NCBI RefSeq assembly: GCF_012985205.1 | Contig: NZ_JABEKS010000001.1 | Span: 2,666,001-2,730,000 of the forward strand | Direction of reading: 5' to 3' | From: Planctomonas sp. JC2975 | Lineage (GTDB): Bacteria; Actinomycetota; Actinomycetes; Actinomycetales; Microbacteriaceae | DNA: 64,000 nt | Made by a program: the position numbers and the translations under genes | Notes under the pieces: model-generated | What the model saw: the letters and a program-made list of their open reading frames with translations, nothing else | Database searches by the model: none | What the model was told of the DNA's origin: nothing | In this document: piece after piece, positions 8,954-17,292 of the stretch | Position numbering within the stretch: the first letter of the stretch is position 1 | Layout of the letters: every line of letters starts with the position of its first letter

Positions 8954-10348
8954 GTGCCCCGCTCCGCCACGCTGAACCGACCGCTCGCCCTGCTCGCTGC
9001 GGTCGGCCTGTCGATGGAGAACCTCGACGGCACGATCATCCAGACCGCGGCACCCGCGATGGCGCACGACTTCGGTGTGCGAGCTGTCGACCTGAATATA
9101 GCCATGACGGCATATCTCCTCACGGTCGCCGTCTGCGTCCCCGTGAGCGGATGGCTCGCCGACCGTTTCGGAGAGCGGCGCATCTTCGCGACGGCGCTGG
9201 CCGTGTTCACCATCGCGTCAGCCCTGTGCGCCTTCGCGCCCAGCTTGCCGCTGCTCACTGCTGCGCGCGTGCTGCAGGGTATCGGCGGCGCGATGATGGT
9301 CCCGGTCGGCCGGCTGGCCGTGCTGCGCGGCCTCGACCGACGGGACCTCCTGGATGCCATTGCCTACCTCACGTGGCCGGGTTTGCTGGCGCCGGTGGTA
9401 GCGCCCGCACTCGGCGGCATCCTTACGGACACCGTCGGGTGGCCATGGATCTTCCTCATCAACATCCCGTTCGGCATCGGTGCGTTCGTCGTCGCGCTGA
9501 GGATCGTGCCCAACACGCCGAGCCAGGAGGCCCGGCGGCTCGACTGGGCCGGATTCGGGCTCACCGGCGTCGCGCTCGCGGCGCTCGTACTCGGCATGGA
9601 GCAGATCGGATCCGCGCCGACGAACTGGGGATGGGCCATCTCCTACCTGGTCGTAGCAGCGGGGGCCGGCGTTGCCGGGGTGGTCTGGATGCGGAGGGCG
9701 CGGCATCCGCTGTTGAACTTCGCCGCTCTGCGAATCGATACATTCCGGGTGGGGAATGTGGGTGGCGGCGTGTACCGCCTGATCATCAGCGCCGCCCCGT
9801 TCCTCTTCACGCTGCTGTTCCAGGTGGGCTTCGGATGGAACGCGGCCCAGGCCGGCCTGCTCGTCGGCGCCGTGTTCGTGGGCAACATCGCGATCAAGCC
9901 ACTGACCACACCGCTCATCCGCCGGTTCGGATTCAAGAACGTGATCGTCGGCAGCAATCTGCTGGGCGCGCTGGTCTACGTGGCGTGCGTCTTCATCGAC
10001 CCCACCACCCCTCTGTGGCTGATCGCCGTGCTGCTGTTCCTGAGCGGGGTGTTCCGCTCCATCGGGTTCAGCGGATACAACTCCCTGCAGTTCGCCGACG
10101 TGCCGAGCGAGCTGATGACCTCGGCGAACACGCTGGCCTCGACCATGCAGCAGGTCGCTGTCGGTATCGGTATCGCTGTCGCCGCCCTCATCGTGCGACT
10201 CACGACCGCCGCCGCGTCCACGCTCGGCCCATCGGATGCCTGGCTCGGCTACCGCTGGGCGCTCGCGGTCGTCGCTGTGCTGCTCGTCTTCCCCATCGTG
10301 GAGGCCGCCCTGCTGCCGCGCCACGCGGGCTCCGCCGCCCGGCGGTGA
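8954..10348 (+). CDS. MFS multidrug exporter, DHA2-like
   Basis: 464 residues. The N-terminus MENLDGTIIQTAAPAMAHDFGV places the charged D motif in helix 1; SGWLADRFGERRIFATAL is the loop 2-3 motif and AARVLQGIGGAMMVPVGRLAVLR the motif of helix 5, all as in DHA2/EmrB transporters. It is predicted to export small hydrophobic compounds by proton antiport. It starts with a GTG 97 bp after the TetR gene and in the same direction, so the TetR may also affect it, but it has its own upstream space. Confidence 0.88.
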   Translation: MPRSATLNRPLALLAAVGLSMENLDGTIIQTAAPAMAHDFGVRAVDLNIAMTAYLLTVAVCVPVSGWLADRFGERRIFATALAVFTIASALCAFAPSLPLLTAARVLQGIGGAMMVPVGRLAVLRGLDRRDLLDAIAYLTWPGLLAPVVAPALGGILTDTVGWPWIFLINIPFGIGAFVVALRIVPNTPSQEARRLDWAGFGLTGVALAALVLGMEQIGSAPTNWGWAISYLVVAAGAGVAGVVWMRRARHPLLNFAALRIDTFRVGNVGGGVYRLIISAAPFLFTLLFQVGFGWNAAQAGLLVGAVFVGNIAIKPLTTPLIRRFGFKNVIVGSNLLGALVYVACVFIDPTTPLWLIAVLLFLSGVFRSIGFSGYNSLQFADVPSELMTSANTLASTMQQVAVGIGIAVAALIVRLTTAAASTLGPSDAWLGYRWALAVVAVLLVFPIVEAALLPRHAGSAARR

Positions 10349-10403
10349 CGACCCGGGCGGTGAACCGGCGTCGACACGCGCAGCGTGGATCCCGCGACCG
10401 TAC

Positions 10404-10458
10404 TCAGGACATCCGCAGAGATGTCCACCCAGAGTCGGTTCGTCGGCACATGTCCTGA
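10404..10458. promoter_or_regulatory. Triple ATGTCC half-site / inverted repeat upstream of ABC ATPase
   Basis: TCAGGACAT (10404-10412) and ATGTCCTGA (10450-10458) are perfect inverted copies; a third half-site ATGTCC lies at 10421-10426 and pairs with the first as a tight 6-bp hairpin. The set lies 37 bp upstream of the ABC gene start. It may be a regulator binding region or an RNA switch between two alternative hairpins; no regulator is adjacent. Confidence 0.45.
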
Positions 10459-10494
10459 ATTGGGCCGTGGCCGGGGTGCGACCAGAATGGATCG

Positions 10495-11298
10495 GTGTCC
10501 GAACGAATCCTCACCGTGTCCGATGTCGCCTTCGTCCGACAGGGCCGGGCGATCCTCTCCGACATCTCACTGACGGTCGACCGCGGTGAACACTGGGCTC
10601 TGATCGGAGCGAACGGCGCTGGAAAGTCGACGCTGCTCAGCCTGCTCGGCGCGGTGCAGCATCCAACGCGCGGCAGCGTCGATGTGCTCGGCAAGCGACT
10701 CGGCAAGGTCGACCTGCGTGAGCTGCGCTCGATCATCGGCCATGTGAACCCGAGGCACCAGGTGCGTTCACCGCTCACCGTGCGCGAGGTCGTCGCTACC
10801 GGGGCGACAGGCACGCAGGAGCTCATGATGCGGTGGGAGCCGACGAGCCACGAGCGCATCCGCATCGACGGACTGATCGCGCTCATGGGCATGACGGCCA
10901 GACGGGATGCCCGCTGGCCGAACCTGTCCCAGGGCGAGCGCGGACGCACCTTGATCGCCCGCGCTCTGATGCCGGATCCGCACCTGCTGTTGCTCGATGA
11001 GCCCACGACGGGTCTCGACATCGCCGCACGCGAGCACCTGCTCGACCGGGTGGACGAGCTGCGGGAGCGGCATCCTGATCTGGCCAGCGTTCTCGTCACT
11101 CATCACCTCGAGGAGCTGCCGGCCTCGACGACGCACGCCATGCTGCTGCGCGACGGCCGAGTGCTGGCGCAGGGCGAGGCGGATGCTGTGCTCACAGGGT
11201 CCCTGGTCAGCGAGGCCCTCGACTACCCACTGACCATCACGCGGGTTGAGGGTCGCTGGAGCGTGCGCACGGACAAGACCGTCGCGCGAACCCGCTGA
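10495..11298 (+). CDS. ABC transporter ATP-binding protein, stand-alone
   Basis: 267 residues. Walker A is GANGAGKST (38-46), the signature is LSQGERGR, Walker B is HLLLLDEPTTGLD and the switch His lies in LVTHHLEEL. Text and length resemble the YlmA/ModF-like single ATPases and the iron/molybdate group of importers (IIGHVNPRHQ, TVREVVATG). No permease or binding protein is adjacent, so the partner is unknown. The start is GTG at 10495; sequence after the ATPase core (about 240-267) is a short tail. Confidence 0.85.
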   Translation: MSERILTVSDVAFVRQGRAILSDISLTVDRGEHWALIGANGAGKSTLLSLLGAVQHPTRGSVDVLGKRLGKVDLRELRSIIGHVNPRHQVRSPLTVREVVATGATGTQELMMRWEPTSHERIRIDGLIALMGMTARRDARWPNLSQGERGRTLIARALMPDPHLLLLDEPTTGLDIAAREHLLDRVDELRERHPDLASVLVTHHLEELPASTTHAMLLRDGRVLAQGEADAVLTGSLVSEALDYPLTITRVEGRWSVRTDKTVARTR

Positions 11299-11368
11299 GC
11301 GTCGCTGCACTCACTCGGGGATCTCGTGCCTTCGACCGTTGCGTGAGTCTTCGGCCGGCGCCTCGGCG

Positions 11369-11926
11369 TCAGAACGCGTCGTCGCCGCGACGCGCGGGGT
11401 CCGCTCCCTCGATCGTGTGCGCGACCGGAATGACGATCACGGGACGCGCCTGGTTGTGGGCGAGTGCGACCGCGATGGATCCGGCGAGGAACTCCTCGAG
11501 ACTCGCCCGGAAACCGGGTTTGCGAGTGCCTACCGCGATGGCGCGCGCGTCCAGCTCGTCGGCGAGCCTGGCCAGTTCGATCGCAGGATCGCCTGCGCGT
11601 GCGACGTACCGCACCGACGCGTCTGGAACCCCGGGGGCCTTCGCGAGCAGGGCGCTGATGCGCCCCGCCAGCTCAGGATCGAACCGTTCCTCCTGCGGGT
11701 CGGTGGCGTCCGGATCCAGCGGCATCGAGAGCACCGACCCGTCAGGCAACGTGCTTATCGAGTAGCGCAGCGGCTCGACGGTGACGAAGACCAGAGCCGC
11801 GCCGAGCTGGCGTGCGAGCGACGCCGACTCGGTGATGACGACGTCGGGGACATCGGCCACGACGCCGACGACCACGGGTTGGGCGGATGCCGCGCCGCCA
11901 CTCTGCGAACCTGCTGCCTCGCTCAT
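11369..11926 (-). CDS. Universal stress protein (UspA) family, single domain
   Basis: 185 residues. The N-terminal VVVGVVADVPDVVITESASLARQLGAALVFVTVEP gives the first beta-alpha unit, and the C-terminal AIAVGTRKPGFRASLEEFLAGSIAVALAHNQARPVIVIP carries the G-x2-G-x9-GS region typical of ATP-binding Usp proteins in a partly altered form. An insert (about 55-85) rich in Asp/Pro is longer than usual. The start ATG at 11926 lies 8 bp after the WYL regulator stop, so the two are co-transcribed from the promoter upstream of the regulator. Confidence 0.8.
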   Translation of the reverse strand: MSEAAGSQSGGAASAQPVVVGVVADVPDVVITESASLARQLGAALVFVTVEPLRYSISTLPDGSVLSMPLDPDATDPQEERFDPELAGRISALLAKAPGVPDASVRYVARAGDPAIELARLADELDARAIAVGTRKPGFRASLEEFLAGSIAVALAHNQARPVIVIPVAHTIEGADPARRGDDAF

Positions 11927-11934
11927 GGTTCGCA

Positions 11935-12936
11935 CTATACCGACGCACCGTCGGCGAGTCCCTGTGCTTCCTCGGCGGCGCGCGCCGCGGTCGCCGGTCG
12001 CCGCGCGGCCCTGGCGATCTCGGCCAGCAGGTGACCGTCGGCACGGAGCTCGTAACCGACGTCGCCGGGAATCCACGCGAGAGCGGAGACGACGTGCGCG
12101 ACCGTCTCGCCGGTGAGTGGCCAGACGCAGCGATCGTCGCCGTCCGCGACCATCCCGGCGTCCCATCCGCCCATCCGCGAACGCATCTCGGGGAGCGGAA
12201 CCTGCAGCACGACGTCGACCCGAAGCGGCGCGCGCAGCGAGCGGATGCTGCTGCGCACGTATCCCACCGCGTCGCCTCCCGGAACCTCTCGCGGCTGGAA
12301 TCGAACCCGCGTTCCGAACACGTCGGCGACGCGGTCGATGCGGAACGTTCGCCACCCTTCCCGGTCGCGGTCCCAGGCGACGAGGAACCAGCTGCGACCC
12401 TGCGACACCAACGCGTGCGGCTCCACGCTGCGTTGCGATTCGGTGCCGTCTGCGCTGCGGTAGCGGAACCGGATCCGCTCCTGGTCGCGGCACGCCAGCG
12501 CGAGCGCCCCTATCAGCTCGGCGCCGACGGGCACGCCGCCCGACGGCGAGGTGTGCAGGGCGGCGGCCAGGGCATCCGTTCTGGCGCGCAGCGCTGGTGG
12601 AAGGAGTTGCTCGAACTTGGCGAGAGCGCTCAGCGTCGTTTGCTCGCCGTCGACGAGCCCCTGAGCGACGGCGGAGCGCAGACCCACCGCCACCGTTACC
12701 GCCTCCTCTTCGGTGAGCAGCAGTGGCGGGAGGTGCGCTCCGGCCTCGAGCCGATAGCCACCGGCCGACCCGCGCACGGCGTCGATGCGGTAGCCGAGCT
12801 CGCGGAGTCGCTCGACGTCGCGGCGCAGAGTGCGCTCGGTGATCTCGAGGCGCTCCGCGAGCTCGGGGCCCGGCCACTGGCGATGGGTCTGCAGCAGGGA
12901 GAGCAGTTCGAGGACGCGGGATGCTGTGGCTGCCAT
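11935..12936 (-). CDS. HTH-WYL transcriptional regulator
   Basis: 333 residues. An N-terminal winged helix (ASRVLELLSLLQTHRQWPGPELAERLEITERTLRRDVERLRELGY, about 5-50) of the HTH_11/DeoR type is followed by a WYL domain around 140-215 (IRFRYRSADG...EPHALVSQGRSWFLVAWD...WRTFRIDRV) and a WCX C-terminal extension. WYL proteins sense nucleotides or other ligands. It is divergent from the VOC gene at 13050 across an intergenic palindrome and is the likely regulator of that gene and of itself. Confidence 0.9.
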   Translation of the reverse strand: MAATASRVLELLSLLQTHRQWPGPELAERLEITERTLRRDVERLRELGYRIDAVRGSAGGYRLEAGAHLPPLLLTEEEAVTVAVGLRSAVAQGLVDGEQTTLSALAKFEQLLPPALRARTDALAAALHTSPSGGVPVGAELIGALALACRDQERIRFRYRSADGTESQRSVEPHALVSQGRSWFLVAWDRDREGWRTFRIDRVADVFGTRVRFQPREVPGGDAVGYVRSSIRSLRAPLRVDVVLQVPLPEMRSRMGGWDAGMVADGDDRCVWPLTGETVAHVVSALAWIPGDVGYELRADGHLLAEIARAARRPATAARAAEEAQGLADGASV

Positions 12937-12952
12937 GCATCCATTCTCTTGT

Positions 12953-12979
12953 CCATCAGGACAGAATCTGACCTGATGG
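12953..12979. promoter_or_regulatory. Inverted repeat between WYL regulator and VOC gene
   Basis: CCATCAGG (12953-12960) and CCTGATGG (12972-12979) are perfect 8-bp arms, centred 19 bp apart (about two helical turns), 17 bp upstream of the regulator start. Position and symmetry fit the operator of the divergent WYL regulator; binding is inferred. Confidence 0.6.
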
Positions 12980-13049
12980 CTCCGTAACGTTCTTCACATC
13001 AGCACGGCGGACCGAACGGCGGCCGCCGATGACGCGAAAGGGATCCGCC

Positions 13050-13421
13050 ATGGACTTCAAGATCGAACTCGTCTTCGTGCCCGTCTCCGACGTCGACCGT
13101 GCCAAGCACTTCTACGCCGACCAGCTCGGCTGGCACGTGGACTTCGACTCAACGGTGAACGAGGAGATCCGGTTCGTCCAGATCACCCCGCAGGGCTCGG
13201 CGTGCTCCATCGCGTTCGGCCGCGGCCTGATCGACATGCCCGTCGGCAGCCAGCACAGCGTGCAGCTCGTGGTCGACGACGCGGATGCCGCGCGCCGGCA
13301 CCTGCTCGACGGAGGCGTCGACGCCAGTGAGGTGGACGACCAGCCGTGGGGCCGCTTCGTCACCTTCTCCGACCCGGACGGCAACAGCTGGACGCTCCAG
13401 CAGCTTCCGAAGCGCGGCTGA
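13050..13421 (+). CDS. VOC (glyoxalase/bleomycin resistance) family protein
   Basis: 123 residues, one VOC module pair: KIELVFVPVSDVDRAKHFYADQLGWHVDFD at the start and the HSVQLVVDDADAARRHLLDGG...PWGRFVTFSDPDGNSWTLQQLP half at the end, with the terminal Glu of metal-binding members replaced in context by a TLQQ ending. Members are lyases, dioxygenases or drug-binding proteins; the role here is open. I chose the ATG at 13050 because GAAAGGGA precedes it at correct spacing; an upstream ATG at 13029 would add only seven residues. A WYL regulator is divergent to it. Confidence 0.85.
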   Translation: MDFKIELVFVPVSDVDRAKHFYADQLGWHVDFDSTVNEEIRFVQITPQGSACSIAFGRGLIDMPVGSQHSVQLVVDDADAARRHLLDGGVDASEVDDQPWGRFVTFSDPDGNSWTLQQLPKRG

Positions 13422-13461
13422 TGCCCAGCGGGGCGCAGGGGCGCGGTGATACCGTCCACCT

Positions 13462-14529
13462 GTGTCCCGTATCGTGGCGGCCGCGCCGGCCGTCCCCGCG
13501 TTCCGCTACTCGCAGGCGGAGATAACGACAGCGCTCGAACCGCTGCTGACCCACGATCCGGCTCGGGCCGCCTTGTTGCGGCGCATCCACGCGTCGGCCG
13601 GAGTGCAGACGCGCAACCTGGTGATGGAGCTCGATCGGTACGCGACCCTCGATTCGTTCCACGAGGCGAACGATTTGTTCATCGCCGCCGGAGCCGATCT
13701 TGCGGAGAAGGCGACCAGGGATGCGCTGGATGCCGCGGGCATCGGTGCGAACGAAGTGGACTTCGTGCTCTTCACGTCCGTGACCGGCGTCGCCGCGCCG
13801 TCGATCGATGCGCAGCTCGTGACACGCCTTGGCATGCGTCCCGACGTGAAGCGGCTGCCGTCGTTCGGGCTCGGATGCGTCGCGGGCGCCTCGGGACTGG
13901 CGAGGGTGCACGACTACCTGGTCGGGCATCCGAACGACATCGCCGTGCTCGTCTCCGTCGAACTGTGCTCGCTGACGGTGCAGCGCGGGGACGACTCGAT
14001 GGCCAACATCGTGGCCAGCGGCCTGTTCGGCGACGGGGCCGCTGCGGTCGTGGTGGCGGGGGATGCCGTGGCTCGCGAACGCGGGCTGACCGGTCCGGAC
14101 GTGCTCGACACCCGCAGCAGCCTGTACCCGCAGACCGAAGACGTCATCGGCTGGGACATCGGCGGCAGCGGATTCCGCATCGTGCTCAGTGCCGGCGTTC
14201 CCGACGTGATCGGACGCCATTTCGCCGGAGACGTGCACGCGCTGCTCGGCGCCAACGGACTCACCGTCGCCGACGTCGGCACGTGGCTCGCGCATCCCGG
14301 CGGCCCCAAGGTCCTGGAGGCGTTCGCGCAGGCGCTCGGGATCGAGGATGCCGCGCTCGAGCCGAGCTGGCGCGCGCTCGCGGCGGCGGGCAACCAGTCG
14401 TCGGCCGCGGTGCTGGGCGTTCTCGCGGAGGCACTGCGCACTCCGGTGCCACGGGATGTCGGGCTGTTGTTCGCCTTGGGTCCTGGCGTCACCGCGGAGC
14501 TCGTGCTGCTGCGCTGGGCCGCCGCGTGA
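13462..14529 (+). CDS. Type III polyketide synthase (alkylpyrone/alkylresorcinol-type)
   Basis: 355 residues, thiolase fold. The catalytic triad of chalcone-synthase-like enzymes is visible: Cys 139 in GLGCVAGASGL, His 278 in WLAHPGGPKVLEAF and Asn 311 in AAGNQSSAAVL; FabH enzymes would have a different His/Asn context (IPHQAN, GNTSAAS). The C-terminal LLFALGPGVTAELVLLRW is also type III PKS-like. It should extend a fatty acyl starter with malonyl-CoA to an alkylpyrone or alkylresorcinol. It heads an operon with a methyltransferase and a flavin monooxygenase. Start GTG at 13462; no ribosome site, possible GATACC -10 nine bases upstream. Confidence 0.88.
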   Translation: MSRIVAAAPAVPAFRYSQAEITTALEPLLTHDPARAALLRRIHASAGVQTRNLVMELDRYATLDSFHEANDLFIAAGADLAEKATRDALDAAGIGANEVDFVLFTSVTGVAAPSIDAQLVTRLGMRPDVKRLPSFGLGCVAGASGLARVHDYLVGHPNDIAVLVSVELCSLTVQRGDDSMANIVASGLFGDGAAAVVVAGDAVARERGLTGPDVLDTRSSLYPQTEDVIGWDIGGSGFRIVLSAGVPDVIGRHFAGDVHALLGANGLTVADVGTWLAHPGGPKVLEAFAQALGIEDAALEPSWRALAAAGNQSSAAVLGVLAEALRTPVPRDVGLLFALGPGVTAELVLLRWAAA

Positions 14530-14629
14530 TGCTGCGGGTCCGGGGACGGGTGCGAATCAGGGGTCGAGGCCGCGTGGACGGACCGGAATCCCGCTTGATC
14601 ATGCTCAGTCGCCCGACGGGAGTCGTCCG

Positions 14630-15163
14630 ATGATCTGGTACGTCGCACTGGTGCTCCTCGTGGGCGTCGACCGCATCGTCGAAGTCGTGCTCTCAGCGCG
14701 CCACGCTCGATGGTCGTTCGCGCAAGGAGGCAGGGAGTACGGCCGCGCACAGTTCGTTCCGATGGTCGTGCTGCACGTCGGACTGCTGATCGGATGCGTC
14801 GCAGAGGCATGGTTCGCGCAGCGTCCGTTCCTCCCGTGGCTGGGCTGGCCGATGTTCGCCCTCGTCGTGCTCGCGCTGGTGCTCCGGTGGTGGTGCATCG
14901 GCGTGCTCGGAAGGCAATGGAACACCCGCGTCATCGTCGTGCCCGGGCTGACGGCCGTGCGGCGCGGACCGTATCGATGGTTGCGGCATCCGAACTACCT
15001 CGCAGTCGTGATCGAGGGATTCGCCCTCCCGCTCGTGCACACGGCCTGGATCACCGCTGTCGCCTTCACCGTGCTGAACGCCGTGTTCCTCTACGCATTC
15101 CGCATCCCGACGGAGAACAGGGCGCTCGCCGAGCTGTCCGAGCCGGTGCACGCGCGGAGATGA
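14630..15163 (+). CDS. Isoprenylcysteine carboxyl methyltransferase-like membrane methyltransferase
   Basis: 177 residues with four to five membrane segments. The C-terminal half, GLTAVRRGPYRWLRHPNYLAVVIEGFALPL, contains the RHPNY motif that in ICMT-family enzymes binds S-adenosylmethionine. Small ICMT homologues next to type III PKS genes (BpsB in Bacillus, SrsB in Streptomyces) O-methylate the polyketide product, so the substrate here is probably the alkylpyrone or resorcinol and not a prenylated protein. ATG at 14630; a 100-bp spacer separates it from the PKS, and it overlaps the next gene by four bases. Confidence 0.85.
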   Translation: MIWYVALVLLVGVDRIVEVVLSARHARWSFAQGGREYGRAQFVPMVVLHVGLLIGCVAEAWFAQRPFLPWLGWPMFALVVLALVLRWWCIGVLGRQWNTRVIVVPGLTAVRRGPYRWLRHPNYLAVVIEGFALPLVHTAWITAVAFTVLNAVFLYAFRIPTENRALAELSEPVHARR

Positions 15164-16224
15164 CCACGGACACCCAGCTCGCCATCGTCGGCGGTGGACC
15201 GATCGGACTGGTCACGGCCCTGCTCGCTGCGAATGCCGGGCTCGAGCCGGTGATCATCGAGCCGCGCGCGACGCCGATCGACAAGGCGTGCGGCGAGGGT
15301 CTGATGCCAGGGGCGTGGCGGATGCTCCACGAACTGGGCCTGGACCCGTCTGGCGCCGAACTCCACGGGATCGCGTACGTGCAGGGGCGGAGCCGGGCCG
15401 AGCACCGGTTCCGCGATGGATGCGGTCGCGGCGTCGAGCGTACGGTGCTGCACGCGACGATCGCGGCGCGCGTTGCCGAGCGGGGCATCCCAGTGGTGGA
15501 AGGCCGCATCGATCGCCTCGACCAGAACGACGCGGGCGTGACGATCGGCGGGCCGGGTCTCGATCTGCTCGGTGCGCGGTATGTGATCGGCGCAGACGGG
15601 TTGCACTCGCGCGTGCGGGAACTCGCGGGGTTGGCAGGGCGCACGCAGCGCGCATCCAGGAGACGGTTCGGCCTGCGCAGGCACTACGCGATCGCGCCGT
15701 GGAGCGATCTCGTCGAAGTGCGCTGGACGCCCAAGGCCGAGCTGTATGTCACGCCGCTGGGTCCCGAGCGGGTCGGCGTCGCGGTTCTCGCTCGACGCGG
15801 CGTCGACTTCGACCGGGCGGTGGGCGACGACCGCGAACTGGCGGAGCTTCTGAGAGCGGATGCCGCCGGCGGCTCCCGAGCGCGGCTCGGCAACGTGCGC
15901 GGCGCGGGTCCGCTGCTGCAGCGCACCTCGGCGCGGACCGCCGGCCGCGTGCTGCTCGTCGGCGACGCCTCCGGCTACGTCGATGCGCTGACCGGCGAGG
16001 GGCTCCGCGTGGGGATCGCCCAGGCCCGCGCCGCGATCGCGGCGATCTCCGCGGGCGATCCGTCCCGTTACGAACGGGACTGGATGCGGATCACGCGCGA
16101 CTTCCGTCGTCTCACGACCGGACTCGTCGTCGCGGCCGGTTCACCGCTCAGGGGAACGATCGTCCCCATGGCTGTCCTCGTCCCCCCGCTGTACGGCGGG
16201 ATCGTGGAACGCCTGGCACGCTGA
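15160..16224 (+). CDS. FAD-dependent monooxygenase / geranylgeranyl-reductase-like flavoprotein
   Basis: 354 residues. The N-terminal Rossmann motif is AIVGGGPIGLVTALLAANAGLEPVIIE, the middle motif is VIGADGLHSRVRELAG, and the C-terminal FAD motif is VLLVGDASGYVDALTGEGLRVGIAQA, which resembles geranylgeranyl-reductase and phenol-hydroxylase relatives. In Streptomyces srsABC a flavoprotein hydroxylates the methylated alkylresorcinol to a quinone-type phenolic lipid; the same step is inferred here from gene order. ATG at 15160 overlaps the stop of the methyltransferase (ATGA), so translation is coupled. Confidence 0.85.
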   Translation: MTTDTQLAIVGGGPIGLVTALLAANAGLEPVIIEPRATPIDKACGEGLMPGAWRMLHELGLDPSGAELHGIAYVQGRSRAEHRFRDGCGRGVERTVLHATIAARVAERGIPVVEGRIDRLDQNDAGVTIGGPGLDLLGARYVIGADGLHSRVRELAGLAGRTQRASRRRFGLRRHYAIAPWSDLVEVRWTPKAELYVTPLGPERVGVAVLARRGVDFDRAVGDDRELAELLRADAAGGSRARLGNVRGAGPLLQRTSARTAGRVLLVGDASGYVDALTGEGLRVGIAQARAAIAAISAGDPSRYERDWMRITRDFRRLTTGLVVAAGSPLRGTIVPMAVLVPPLYGGIVERLAR

Positions 16225-16293
16225 CCGCCATCGAAGCGGCCAGGCGAATTCACCGAACTCGCGCGATCGTCTTCACTGGGACTGCGACCGCGG

Positions 16294-16311
16294 CTGCGCC
16301 GAATGGCGCAG
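16294..16311. terminator. Hairpin between convergent genes
   Basis: CTGCGCC-GAAT-GGCGCAG forms a perfect 7-bp stem with a 4-base loop in the 102-bp gap between the PKS operon and the convergent HAD gene. There is no T-run, so it would be a weak, bidirectional terminator at best. Confidence 0.4.
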
Positions 16312-16326
16312 TCACGCGGAAAACGT

Positions 16327-17022
16327 TCAGCCGATCAGCAGGTTGCGGAGCTGATCCACCGAGTGCACGACAGCCATCGCGCCGACGGCTTCGACCGGGG
16401 ATCCGTATCCCCACTCGACGACGATCGACGGAACGTCGTTGGCTTCGGCACCGAGCACGTCGTGTCCGCGGTCGCCGATCATCACGAGGTGCGAGGTGTC
16501 GACACCGCGTTCGGCGAGCTGCTCGCTCACCCAGCGGATGACATCAGCCTTGGTCGTGTTGTGGCCGGATTCCGGTGAACCGCCGACCACGTCGAAGTAC
16601 GGCAGCAAACCGAAGTGCTCGAGGATGCGCGTGGCACGCTTCGTCGGCTTGCTCGTCGCAAGCGCGATCGGGATGCCCGCCTCCCGCAGGGAGTGCAGCA
16701 GGCCCAGCATTCCAGGGAACACGGCGTTGCCGTGCAGGTCGGTGAAGTCGGCGCGCGAACGGTAGGCGGCGACAGCGGCCTCCACCTCGCCATCCGTCAG
16801 GCCGAAGGATGCGAGCGTCTCGTGCAGCGGAGGACCGACGTGCACGGTGAGGGAGTCGGGGTCGGAGACGGGATGGCCCACCTCCTCCAGCGCAGCAGCC
16901 AGCGATTCGGTGATGCCGGGGGCGGAGTCGGTCAGGGTGCCGTCGAGATCGAACAGCACGGCGGACCAAGTACGGGTGGTCTGGGGGGACTGTTCGCTCA
17001 TGATCGAAGTCGGGATAGTCAT
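16327..17022 (-). CDS. HAD-superfamily phosphatase, phosphoglycolate phosphatase-like
   Basis: 231 residues. HAD motif I is VLFDLDGTLTDS, motif II falls in IALATSKPTKRA, motif III at Lys in TTKADVIRW and motif IV in VMIGDRGHDVLGAEAND; the helical cap is of the PGP type (C1). It dephosphorylates a small phosphometabolite; phosphoglycolate is only the family default. Two starts are possible, ATG at 17022 or at 17001 (MSEQSPQ); neither has a good ribosome site, and the motif begins about 20 residues in either way. Confidence 0.85.
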   Translation of the reverse strand: MTIPTSIMSEQSPQTTRTWSAVLFDLDGTLTDSAPGITESLAAALEEVGHPVSDPDSLTVHVGPPLHETLASFGLTDGEVEAAVAAYRSRADFTDLHGNAVFPGMLGLLHSLREAGIPIALATSKPTKRATRILEHFGLLPYFDVVGGSPESGHNTTKADVIRWVSEQLAERGVDTSHLVMIGDRGHDVLGAEANDVPSIVVEWGYGSPVEAVGAMAVVHSVDQLRNLLIG

Positions 17023-17292
17023 GGCCGGGCCATGCTACGACTTTTTGCCGAGCGCCGCCTCCACGTGGTCGCCGGCCACGACCTGACCCCGGGATCGAGG
17101 ATTGAACTCCATGGCGGCGAAGTCTGCCGTGGCGATGAGTGAAAGAGCCAAGTGAGCCGGATGATCGGCTTAGTCCAGCGTGAATGGCGAGCCGTTTCAC
17201 TGCGACAATTGCCGGACTGCAAAGAAAGCGTCGGCGGTTCGGGTATTCGTATCCACATTTCGTCGACGCGGTGTTTTCCGTATGGTTATCTC

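Noticed and set aside
6669-10348. Acquired resistance island around the two MFS exporters
   Set aside because: GC content, the GGATGCC motif density and codon use match the surroundings, and no mobile-element remnants are present.
13462-14529. FabH (3-oxoacyl-ACP synthase III)
   Set aside because: The His and Asn contexts (LAHPGGPK, AGNQSS) are those of type III polyketide synthases, and the neighbouring genes fit that pathway.
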